44,149 bases of DNA from Collybiopsis luxurians FD-317 M1. Its lineage: Eukaryota > Basidiomycota > Agaricomycetes > Agaricales > Omphalotaceae. The stretch spans positions 280,517-324,665 of the forward strand of contig KN834812.1 in NCBI GenBank assembly GCA_000827265.1, given 5' to 3'. This document shows, piece by piece, positions 34,434 to 44,149 of this stretch (positions within the stretch are counted from its first letter, which is position 1; each line of letters starts with the position of its first letter). The translations under genes were made by a program, and so were the position numbers. Below the pieces are notes generated by a model. It made no database searches. It was not told where the DNA came from and was given only the letters and a program-made list of their open reading frames with translations.

Positions 34434-35835
34434 TTAGTGTCCAATGGATGTGGATTCAATCTCAATCCAACAAAATGCAGTTTTCAAAATTTCAAATTGA
34501 TCAACTTAGTAATTCTACATAACTCATAGCTAATGAGTGGTGAATTATTACAATTATCAATTACAATGTTAACCCTTGAGTTATTCTATTTTTAACACAT
34601 AAATGTGATTACGCAGATCCTTGATATAGAAATGATTCAGAACCAGCAAGCAAAAATCCCTTTTAAGAGTCTTCTAGTCTCTCCTTCCAGCAGCTCTCTC
34701 TAAATTATACACTATTCCAGTGAGTATGTAGTTGCTGTGTTCTATACTGAAGTGTTACTCCAACATATTGTAGTTAGGTACTTAATTCAAATATAAAAGT
34801 TGAGATTATGAAACACACTGATGAGTGCACCAGAAGGTTTTTGACAGACTTTACTGAGAAGCAAGATACAGGCTACTGAATGGAAATGAGGTCACATTCA
34901 TTTTAGAAATTGGCTTGACTACTCAGGCATATGGAAAGTGACAAGCCTGCTGTTTTTTTTTTTTTAAGAAATATCTTGATACTGAGAACAGATGTTGGCT
35001 AGAATTCAGTTGTAGAGATTATCTACAGAATAATTGTGATTTTTTTGGTACGGGTTATGGATTTATTGTGTAAGAAATGGTTGCTGTATACAGATATTTC
35101 AAAAATTGCCAAAAATTGCAGCCACAAATTATTATTTTTTATTTTAGTAGGGTAAGCTGTCTTCACCATATCAAAAATGGGAAGGAGGGGTGGGGATTTG
35201 GTTTTTACCCAGAGATAAGGGATTTTTCCAAGGGTGTAATTTGAGCTGAAAAACTGCTAATTTTAGTTGTTTTCGGCCATTCTTAGCCATTTTACTATTT
35301 TTAAGAGGCTAAGCCCACCCTTGAAGAAAATTCTGAATCCTTATTCTTTTTCCCTAAAACAGGGTTTTCCAGTGTAGCGGGCTGTCACTGCGTCGCTCCA
35401 GTCCATGCATTTCATCATTCCACACTTGCCATATTCTTGTATCCATATCTATATTCATTGTAATCCTTAGACCCCCAATCTGTTAATTGCTCATTCATCT
35501 TGTTAATTGGTATTGTAGATGCCCGATCATTACATATACCCTACACTACTATTAAAGCCAGCTTGTACATAGAGTAGGGAAGTCCTTCTTGAATTGACAC
35601 TTTAACCTTGTCATTTGTCTGGCCAAGCACTCAGTAAGTTAGATTTCCACAAAGCTAACCTTTCTCTTTCCCCTCGTGCTCTTGTACTGTGTAACTCCAT
35701 CGCAGATACATTACATCCAGTCCACAGAGGAATTCAAAAATGAATAGCACCTTTTTGCTGATACATCCAGTGTAGCTGATATATATCCATCTGACCTCAC
35801 GAATACAATTCCACTAGCCGTTACTATGTTGAACT
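34434..35835. other. AT-rich non-coding stretch
   Basis: No open frame of note, no recognisable exon and no inverted terminal repeats. Several T/A homopolymer runs occur (for example about 34,950-34,966). This is probably decayed transposon or intergenic DNA. Confidence 0.5.
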
Positions 35836-37200
35836 TCAGTCGGCCACTGTAATTACTTTTGTCACTTGTGAAGACCCTGTGAATCTCAATAAAATCAGTA
35901 ATGAGTTATTTTCGATGTTCCCATACCTTTTCCAGCTGTATAAAAAAGAAGAAATATAACTGCGGATGTTTTTTTCCTCTGGTGTGTCAAGAATAATGAA
36001 GATGCTGATCCGCTCCAGAAGATTGGACAGGCCTTCATCATTTGATATTGATTGCAGTGCATTCGTCATGCGGCCTAGTGCCACCTGGTTATTGTCCCAC
36101 AAACACCAGAACTTTAAATACTCCATCTGAAAGAGCTAAGTCCTACATTTCCATGGTGTGCCAGTCTGCAAAATGTACTACTATATTCATACTAGGGGGA
36201 AGCCTAGCCCATATCAATCTTTCGATGGTGCATTGCTACTGTGCCCTTCAACAATGAGTGGAGATTCATAGTGGATGTCCACACCACTGAGCTTATAATA
36301 AGTGTCATAGCATATTTTAAGGGCAGTACTGACCTGCTGAATAGATTTTGCTGGTGTAACATTCTGGGTCTATTGTGAACAAATCTAAATCTCTATACAT
36401 GCCAGGACATGCACGATGAGTATGTTGATGTCCTGTGGCCTTCCAATGAAGCAGAAATTACCTTGTCAAATTCAATGAGCTCTGCTGCCAAATTACGCCG
36501 TTCCACCTCATAGATTTCAAGCAAAGACTCATTGCTCCATCCATGCAGAACCCAGGCCTTGGGCCATCTTCCAAGCTGGGACAAAGTGAGTCTACACCTT
36601 GCAGTGACCGAGGCAATGCCTTGCCAAGGTTATGAGCATTACCCATAGAAACATTGGCCCCTTGGCCAGCATTTGTGGAGTGGGTATGGCATGGCATGCA
36701 TCTCCTGTAGTAAATATTGATCCAGAACAGAATGTAGTTGCAACTTTCTGGGACACTAACGATAGCTACTTTCATGGAGTTCATCCTAACAATAGAGAAA
36801 TGGCCTTTGAGGACTAACCTGTGTAGAGAGTCCACCAAAACATTGATATTGTAAGGCCGGAGACCATCAGAGATGCACTAGGAAAACCAGAGAGAATGTG
36901 AGTGAAACAAATACCCAACTTTTAATTGCACATTGTGTGGCAGATAAACTAACACAAAGAAGATTTTTCTGGATGATATCACCGCTTTTACTGAGAAGCA
37001 TGTCTTGTTCCAAGCATTGTACATATATCCTGATTTTGTTTCTTCTCGAGGGATAATCTGTTAATGGTCCAATTCAAAAGCAGTTAATCTTGGGTCAGTA
37101 AAATAGGCTCACCATGATGGACCCTTGCGATGATTGAAGAAAGTTAGGGAAGTCTGTTTCTGCATGACCATCAAAGGTCCTCTAGAATTGGAGATCAGTC
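35836..37200 (-). pseudogene. Phenol 2-monooxygenase-type flavoprotein remnant
   Basis: Minus-strand fragments in changing frames match, in order, the middle to C-terminus of FAD-dependent phenol hydroxylases: TDFPNF...GSIM then IIPREE (about 37,170-37,030), RIYVQCLEQD (about 37,030), LRPYNINVLVDS (about 36,860), the FAD-contacting segment CHTHSTNAGQGANVSMGNAHNL (in parts, about 36,690-36,620), SNESLLEIYEVERR plus LIEFDKV (about 36,540-36,460), and a C-terminal thioredoxin-like part (about 36,126-35,836). The family hydroxylates phenols with NADPH and oxygen. The copy is dead: the frame shifts repeatedly, a 5-bp tandem duplication (TGCCA) at about 36,690-36,700 breaks the GDACHTHS motif, and the N-terminal FAD-binding Rossmann part is missing. 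Confidence 0.75.
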
Positions 37201-37348
37201 TGAAGCAAAATCTGCATGAGATATATATTACTAGGAATGTGATTCACATATTATAAAAAAGAGTCTAGATGAAAAGCCTCGCTCAACCAGTCCGCTATGC
37301 CCGGTCTGGTTCCATCGCATCAGCCCTATCCCATCTCCCCTTTCACCC

Positions 37349-40300
37349 TTACTGGTATTCTGGCGGAGGTTCATATTGTCCTCTCATCTCCTGTATCTCC
37401 CTTCTTAAATCCTCCACCTCCTCTCTCAACTCAGCTGCATCATCTGCCCTCCTCAAGCTTGCTGCTGTAGTAGGCCTTGCCTCCGTAGAGTTGCTGTAGC
37501 TGCTGTTGTTCTTCATCGGAGCTTTTCTAGGAAGCACATCTGCTCATTTATCAGGCGTGGGGCTCTGATCCTTTGCAGTCAGTGGGATGTTCTTGGCACT
37601 TTCATGATGATGAGTGTACAGATCAGCTTGATATCTCCTTAGAGTTTGCTGTTTGCCCTTCTTGAACCCAAACAGTGTAAAGCCTCTAGATCTTCTTTGA
37701 TCAGTACCAAGTACTATTTTGCTCCTTGCACGACGCTGATGGTAGAAGAGTGCAACAGCCAAGATAGTTGCAAATGCAACACCACCAATGACACTTCCAG
37801 CAATTATTCCAGCTTTAGATTTTGAGTGGGAGTTGCCGCTGCCACCACCGCCGCCATTGAGTGTCCTCTTCGAGAGGCTAGCCAAACATTATCCAACAAT
37901 GAGTGCACTGACCACATGCAATGAGCTTAAACTTACTTAAGAGCAAGCAGAGCATACATTGCTCCTTGAGTGGTACTGTAGAAGATGAGAAAAGAAAGGT
38001 CAGTGACATTCTTTGAAACTAAATTCCGACAAAATACCTTGCAGCTCCACCCTGAGAGTCTCCATTGGATGTATCATATGTAGTAGGGAAAACAATGAAA
38101 TTGTTCTGATTTGATGCAGCTTCATATACAGCTGACACCAACAAATCCCGTGTCTTCGAGTCAGTTGCAGTTCCAGCAGTGAAGAGTGTCCAGTGGGATT
38201 TAGCAAGTGTACTCCCTTCAGTGCTGTTGAGTGGCAACCCAAAGGACTGAGCTGTGGAAACCACCAACTATTCGTGAAGAAGAACATCCAAAAGTTGTGG
38301 TTCAGCTCTCACCTGTCGGTGAAGAAGCAGCATTGAAGTACCACAAAGATTGATTGCTATAAATCTATTGGATCGGACTTCTTTTGTGACAAATACACAA
38401 TTGTAAAAGGGCAAAACTCACACTATCATCCACAAGATTGAAACCAAGGAGCTTATCAGAGTAGAGATTATATATCAAGCCCAAGAACTTGACAAGCTGT
38501 AGATCGAAGTCAAATGGCCAGAGGATTCAGCGAGAAGTTGCCATTGAGAGACCAACGAGGAGGCAGTACTCTATGCAGAGAGGAATCATGTTCAAGATAG
38601 ACACAAAAGACCATTAAACCAGATGTGGAAGACATACCAAATAATTCTTATAATCATCAAGCTCACCAACCGCTCGACTAATCTCAGCCATAGACCTGAT
38701 AGCAATAATTCCCTTGATAGCTAAATTGGTCATATTAGCAGTATCTAATCCATTGGCAGAGCTACTGGAGAGGATAGGCAAATATCCAGTGTCAACGTTA
38801 CTCGACAGAAAGGTTCCTCCTGACTTACTATCCATTCGGTGTCAATGGATTGTTGGAAATAAGCGAAGTAGTCCATTTTTTCAGTGTAGGGTACTGAACC
38901 AAGAAAAGAGAGACATAGACGGATTCAATTTGACACGCTGGAATGACGGGATGGAGGATATTGGACTCAAAAGAGGGAACTTATGTATGAAGACAGCAAA
39001 GGTCCATCACCAGTAAAAGTCGCATGCGCCCAAGCCATAATGAGCATATCGCCGATGCTCTCCATCGCCTAAGAGAGTGTTGGATTACTATTGCCAATAG
39101 CGGAGGGGAATACATTGCCCAGGTCTTCAGCAGCAAAATCCTCATTGTACAATGCGGATGATTTAAATTCCAGAAGTGGTTTGAGAAGATATCCTGCCCA
39201 AGAAGCATTGAAATATAAAATCGCAGGCAAAGCGGCATATAAAACTTCAACTGGGTTTGTTCGTCTTGATGTATTCAAAATATTGAAGTTCAATACTCAT
39301 TCACTACATGCCCAAAATAACTCACTGGGAGTTTCCAATATCTTTCATGAAAATGAGAATATCAGATTTGTTCAGTTGTCCATTTGCATCGGTCCCAGCA
39401 GTGATTTACATCCCAGCCATAACTTGTCAGGATGCTAAAGAAACCAAACCAGTATAGTTGGAAGAAATCTCGCTTGCTTCCGATACAATCTTGTTATCTA
39501 AATCAATTGCGCGCTGGAGAGCATCTGAGGCATCAGTCATGAAATTCGACATCTGCCTCAAAGTACAGGAAGTGGGTAAGGGAGGTTTACGGTGGTAGGT
39601 AGGGCACTTACTGCTGTTGGAACGTCTGAATATTTCGTGAAAAAATAAGGGTGGCGGGTTTGGTTTCCGGCCGTAGTAGTGTATATTATGTCCCCGTTTC
39701 GAACGAGGCCTATTCCCCAAACTACTGGAGACGAAGTAGATTGGATGGTTCCCAGATCGTTACTGAATGCGAAAACAGGCTGAGTCCTGATACAAACATT
39801 ATCAAACTGGTATTCGAAAAGAAACCGCCTAGGAGCCGAAGAAATACTTACGTTGTGGAGATGGCATGGGGAGGCGGTTCCTGAGTATTGTTTAGCTTGC
39901 CATTCTCGAGAAATTCTGTGCGTATAGTAGCAGCATCGCCAGTTTGATAAGTGACTCCGTTACCCTGAGATCTCGGTTGGTGGATAAAAACAAAGTCCAA
40001 GTGCCAAGACTCACCGAGTTTGTAACATGGTAAATGGCTCCATCCTCTGACACATCATTTATCTCAGTCATGAATTGGAAAGGTAGACGCTGCGCTTTGT
40101 GATAGATTATAGGGTCATTTGTAGTGGTATTCCATTGTATTCCATTGGAGTTGTTGTAGGACACCCATTCTGTTTAGAGGAACGAGTGAGTCGGTGTACT
40201 GCTAGACTTAATAGAACTGACCACCGGTGATGTCCTGGTAAACTTGAATCGAATGAGAATTTCCATCCATCGAAGAGGCTTCAAAATAGATATAAGAGAA

Positions 40301-40864
40301 TGGGAACGATTGTAAAACTAAGTTATCAGGCTGGGTACGGAAACAGTCAAAGGATCAACATTTGAGGCGACCAGATGGAGTACAAACACTTACTTCAATT
40401 GGACTGAGAAAAGTGATACTTATCGCAATGTTCCCGGCCGTTAAATTCAGAATAGAACGAGTGGGGGTGACTTCGTAGTCATTAAAACTTGTAGGAGTTA
40501 ATGTGGCATTGTTTTTCAGCTGGATGTGTAATTGGTCTCCTAACCAGGTATAAGGCACGCCGTCTACCAGCAAGAGTCCGGACCACCCAAAGTCTAAGGA
40601 TTAAAATCAAGACCCTTCATCAGCACACAAATCAGAGTACCTATTGCAGGCGCAAGCCTGCATAAGCTCACGTACACACTCTGTCGTCCAAAAAGTAGGC
40701 CATTGATGAGACCCATTAGCAGACGTCGTTGTCGAACTATGAGGTAAGTAAGCCTGAAAATAGGGAGACCGGACAACAAGAGGAATGGCGGGAGGCTGGA
40801 TGGATTGGCTGAACGCCAGCAGCAAGAAATTGAAAGCGATAACCGCAAAGAATGGAATAAACAT
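37349..40864 (-). pseudogene. GtaA-like glutaminase with C-terminal membrane anchor, inactivated
   Basis: Fifteen minus-strand exons reconstruct a protein of about 870 residues of the fungal glutaminase A family (DUF4964/5127/4965/1793 regions). It starts MFIPFFAVIAF, a signal peptide, then LVVRSPYFQAYLP, LLLVDGVPYTWLGD, a beta-rich DUF5127 part, NPVEVLYAALPAILYFN, ANMTNLAIKGIIAI, SLWYFNAASS and a HWTLFTAG segment. After a Gly/Ser linker comes one transmembrane helix (IIAGSVIGGVAFATILAVAL) with a basic stop-transfer RRAR and a cytosolic tail ending EPPPEYQ. Lesions: in-frame stops at 39,427-39,429, 39,406-39,408, 39,069-39,071 and 37,544-37,546; a donor ATAAGT at 38,984; and loss of one G in a run near 38,480, which shifts the frame. 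Intact relatives hydrolyse glutamine extracellularly. The first six exons remain open. Confidence 0.82.
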
Positions 40865-41983
40865 AGTCCGTTGCCCGAAAGAGTTCGGGAAGTTGGGGAA
40901 AAAAGGGATAGCGGGGACTCATGCCATGGACCTGAGACTAATATACATGAGCAGAGCGAAAAAAAAAACATCGGCAAGTGTCCATCAGGCGGTGATCAAT
41001 ATGATTTCCCTCCTGCTCCATCCATCAATCCTGCCAGTCTCTACACTTGTGAATACTGGCACCTGTCCTGCGGGAAATGCAAACCGATCATTAGTTGCCA
41101 GTAAGTGCACATGCCGACCTGTTGAAAATTGCATTCCGAGAAACATCTTTCACACGTACACCGCACTACGTGCAGTAGCGTTGCCGAATCACTAACCAGA
41201 TTGTGATGAGTACTGATCCGATTTAGATTGGACTGCAAGTGGGCAAAAGAGATAACGGTCAGGAGTCAGGACTAGTGATGTCCACATCCGAGTCATTGAA
41301 TGTCATATAAATGTTTGTGCGCCCCAAGTTCGTGGCTTCAATTTCAAGTCAGGCCCGAACGGAAGATTTCATATATACAGGAAATGCGCCAATGCACAAC
41401 AACATACAACTCTGCAAGCTTTAGACTGAGATCAAGCAGGCTAAGCACCGCTGCTATGGCGTTGGTGAAACAAGTTCACTATTTTGATTTGCCCTCAGTG
41501 GTATCAATGTCACCATAAATGATTTGAAGCTTGCGCTTTTCATAGTATTATTGTTCACAGCTGCGAGCTTTCCACAGGCTCTCAATCCCTAAACTGTTTA
41601 AGCAGTATCTAATATTCAAGCACCATGTACTGTCAGGAATTCCGAGATTGACTCGTCAAGTAAAGACCGGGGATTTGAGCAAAATCTAGGGAAAGAGCTA
41701 TCAGCAAAGGGCCAATTTACACTGCCAGTGATTGTAGCAACTCAGGCCCCCAACTACAGCATCTTTGGTGATGCCGGAGGTGAACATCTTGCAATGTGCC
41801 TGCCTGCCCTCCCTATGACTGCAGCGGTGTTCGAGAATAAATGCACCATGGAAGTCTGACCTGCCTGCTGAGTTTAAACTTTGTCGATCTGCTTTTCTTC
41901 AATGCCGCTACTTCTTCAAGCCCAGCCTCCCATCTGAGTCGTAGATTGCCGTTTCGGCGACGCAAAGGAATCAAATCCCCAGT
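40865..41983. other. Intergenic region upstream of the glutaminase pseudogene
   Basis: No supported gene. Open frames at 40,785-41,195 (+) are the antisense of the pseudogene's first exon and its upstream sequence. Nothing else is recognisable. Confidence 0.5.
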
Positions 41984-42416
41984 CACTATGACTGATCCGA
42001 TTTTTCTCGGCCGTAATTATTACCGTAATTAGATTTGAAATAAGTGCATATTTTCGACCGAAAAAATATTCGAAATTTAGAGCTTTTTTCGCCCGGAATT
42101 ATGACCGAAAAAAGGAAGACAATGAAAGGTGAATTTCGCTCGAAAAAGCATTCAATATCCCTTTCTAATTTCAATTGATAAAAGACATTGATTTCGGCGG
42201 TTATTGTTTCCGATTTTCGCTCGTAAAGGCATTTGAATTTCCTTTGTTATTCAATTCAAATTTTGCCAGCAATTAAATTCCTTTTACAGCCGAAAAAAGA
42301 CTCGAAGATCAAGTCTTTTTTCAGGCGTAAAACGATTATAATTACGCCGGGGGAAACACAATGGGCAGTTCCTGGCAGGTCCAGCCAGGAACTGGCGGGA
42401 AACCGGGCTGGGTAAT
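41984..42416 (+). repeat. Left inverted arm of the CACTA-type element
   Basis: 433 bp, AT-rich, with many CGAAAAA/TTTTTCG blocks. It pairs end to end with 42,851-43,283. A 60-codon open frame in it (from 42,233) recurs on the minus strand in the other arm purely because of the inverted repeat. Confidence 0.85.
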
Positions 42417-42850
42417 TAGCGAGCGCTGGATCCTGAGCGCTCATTCTTAAATCTTCACCCAATCCCACCCTACAGAAATAAAAAATGATTGGAATGCAAA
42501 GTAGGATAATGAGCCCTCAGCCAGGCACCCAGCTTGTGAGTCTTGTCCCAACACAGCAGTGGTTGTACAATTGAGTTCTCCAGTACTAACTAGTGCACCA
42601 AGGCTTGACTTGGGAAACCCACACACTGCGCACCAAGTCAGAATAAGTGGAGCTGAGCTGAGCATCTTCCTGAAAGGGGGGAGCCATTATGCAAGCCACT
42701 GGTTTAATTTTGGAAAATTGGACTATAAAGGGTCAACATTCATTCAAAGCCATAGCTGATAAATGCTGAGCCATAGCTGGTTAAGCTGAGCATTGGATAC
42801 ACCATCCGGTACCAAATGGACACAGAGAAGCCGACAATGAGTGCTTGCCG

Positions 42851-43283
42851 ATTACCTAGCCTGGTTTCCTGCCAGTTCCTGGCTGGACCTGCCAGGAACT
42901 ACCCATTGTGTTTCCCCCGGCGTAATTATAATCGTTTTACGCCTGAAAAAAGATTTGATCTTCGAGTCTTTTTTCGGCTGTAAAAGGAATTTAATTGCTG
43001 GCAAAATTTGAATTGAATAACAAAGGAAATTCAAATGCCTTTACGAGCGAAAATCGGAAACAATAACCGCCGAAATCAATGTCTTTTATCAATTGAAATT
43101 AGAAAGGGATATTGAATGCTTTTTCGAGCGAAATTCACCTTTCATTGTCTTCCTTTTTTCGATCATAATTCCGGGCGAAAAAAGCTCTAAATTTCGAATA
43201 TTTTTTCGGTCAAAAATATGCACTTATTTCAAATCTAATTACGGTAACAATTACGGCTGAGAAAAATCGGACCAGTCATAGTG
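42851..43283 (-). repeat. Right inverted arm of the CACTA-type element
   Basis: Reverse-complement copy of the left arm with no insertions or deletions. Most differences put T or A here where the left arm has C or G, several of them at CpG. Confidence 0.85.
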
Positions 43284-43615
43284 AGTTCTTCCGCTATCTA
43301 CCCTGAAGCATGAGGGGTCTAAAAAGTAGCCACTTTGTTCAAACGTTGTTCAAACTTTATTGAATACTCCGAAATTGGCGGGGAGCGACTCATACAGTTT
43401 CTGTAAGAAACTGTGGCTTTCAGTCTAGTTCAAAGACGGGCCGGGCGGAAGAAAATTTATAGCCATAAACTCGTATCCGATGAAGGAGGTAATTTGAATA
43501 AAAATGTAGTGTGCGTTGCGTAAACTAGTAGTTCCTTCCAAAGGGAAGATGTAGAGTAGAGATGGGGTATTCGTAAGCATCATCCAAGCAGCACTGAATC
43601 TCCGTGCTTCCATAG
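43284..43615. other. Intergenic region
   Basis: Between the transposon and the 3' end of the last gene; nothing else recognised. Confidence 0.45.
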
Positions 43616-44149
43616 TCAGAAATCTCGGGAGAAATTTCCTGTTGTACAGCGGTTCTTGAGGACGAATCTAGGAGAACTTTGACGCAAGGGAGGGCTATTC
43701 GAAGGCGACTTGAGACTGATTGGAGCCCCGTTCCTATTTTCAGATTTCAGGCGGGCCAAAAAGCGTATCTTGGGTGAGAGAGAGATGCAGTATCCGGGCA
43801 AAGAGGGGGGAGTCGCGAGTCTAGGCGTATTCTTGATAAGTGGACTCGAAGTAGTGTATATGGAAGACGATTTTGAAGCGTTTTGGGTAGAGAGAAAGCG
43901 TCGAATGTGACTAGGAGGGGAAAAGTTGAAGGCTTGTGAGTCTTGAGGCAGGTCTTGTCGTCCATCGAAGTCTCGTAACTGCCGGGACTTAGAGACTAAG
44001 AATGACTGCAGCAAGAACTATCGGTGAATTAACCTTTTCTCTATCATACGCAGCCAACAAATCATCGCCTCCATCCTCACAAAAAAATCGACTAGCATTT
44101 GCGTCTTCTCCAGTTGCCAGCACTTCTGATACATCGAGCACATCTTCGT
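43616..44149 (-). CDS. 3' end of a gene of unknown function (partial)
   Basis: Two minus-strand exons are visible: 44,149-44,034 (the gene continues beyond the window) and 43,978-43,616, separated by a 55-bp intron with GTTAAT and CGGCAG ends and in phase. The first exon encodes an acidic segment (EDVLDVSEVLATGEDANAS, then GGDDLLAAYDREK). The second encodes LRDFDGRQDLPQDS, followed by a Ser/Pro/Arg-rich, probably disordered tail ending NFSRDF. I do not recognise the family. The acidic helix followed by a basic tail could belong to a nuclear protein, but this is a guess. Confidence 0.55.

Larger units (their letters stand above)
41984..43283. mobile_element. CACTA-type non-autonomous transposon with long inverted arms
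   Basis: The element is 1,300 bp. It begins CACTATGACTGATCCG and ends with the inverted complement CACTATGACTGGTCCG, flanked by the 3-bp direct duplication AGT (41,981-41,983 and 43,284-43,286). CACTA termini with 3-bp target duplications characterise the CACTA/EnSpm (CMC) superfamily. Two 433-bp arms (41,984-42,416 and 42,851-43,283) are inverted copies without gaps, differing at about ten sites, all transitions; the 434-bp centre has no transposase. Arms could form a long hairpin if transcribed. A fold-back member mobilised in trans is the best reading; superfamily assignment is inference from the ends. Confidence 0.8.

Noticed and set aside
38765..38828. Frameshift around the DSKSGGTFL open frame in the glutaminase pseudogene
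   Set aside because: This stretch is a GTAAGT...CCAG intron; removing it joins TPNGY to SSANGLDT in frame.
39787..39851. Frameshift between exons 5 and 6 of the glutaminase pseudogene
   Set aside because: Using the acceptor before GACTCAG (exon edge at 39,786) restores the frame with normal splice signals.
42233..43034. Two nearly identical 60-codon proteins on opposite strands
   Set aside because: They are mirror images produced by the inverted arms of the transposon, not genes.

Overview
The window looks like a gene-rich euchromatic segment of a filamentous basidiomycete (most likely Agaricomycetes) interleaved with transposon-rich, decaying DNA. The reasons are the many 50-60 bp introns with GT...AG ends, genes cut into 12-28 short exons, three membrane-protein genes of families expanded in mushrooms (two paralogues of one multi-pass family and one DUF6534-like gene), a Ty3/gypsy element with a C-terminal chromodomain, and a membrane-anchored GtaA-type glutaminase relative. 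No prokaryotic signals are present.

Layout. 1-6,450: no convincing gene; tandem and dispersed repeats (36-, 73-, 31- and 33-bp tandem units, TGATCA-rich minisatellites) and two copies of one dispersed repeat, the first of which is interrupted by a 667-bp non-autonomous DNA transposon with TA target duplication. 6,449-12,420: checkpoint kinase Chk1 flanked by two inverted paralogues of a multi-pass membrane protein. 12,421-17,443: non-coding DNA around the 3' part of a degraded gypsy retrotransposon with its 3' LTR (minus strand). 17,444-30,783: the conserved core, three intact genes in the same orientation: a cytochrome P450 (19 exons), the eIF2-alpha kinase Gcn2 (about 28 exons) and a secreted GH127/DUF1680-type glycosidase. 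31,876-33,866: a DUF6534-like membrane protein gene whose frame I cannot fully close. 34,357-43,283: decayed DNA with a tRNA-like/SINE-like sequence, a remnant of a phenol-2-monooxygenase-type flavoprotein, a GtaA-like glutaminase pseudogene with several nonsense codons, and a young 1.3-kb CACTA-type element with 433-bp inverted arms. 43,616-44,149: the 3' end of a gene of unknown function running off the window.

How the genes relate. Chk1 (DNA-damage/replication checkpoint) and Gcn2 (amino-acid starvation control of translation) are housekeeping signalling kinases. The P450 and the GH127-type enzyme are single accessory metabolic genes; nothing indicates a biosynthetic cluster. The most informative features are evolutionary: an occupied/empty site pair for the TA transposon, the same intron with an abnormal splice donor in both membrane-protein paralogues, and a right-hand region (about 34-43 kb) whose substitutions are mostly C-to-T/G-to-A, suggesting deamination of methylated DNA.

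Splice junctions were placed by eye by requiring GT/AG ends, frame continuity and family similarity; individual exon edges may be off by a base or two.
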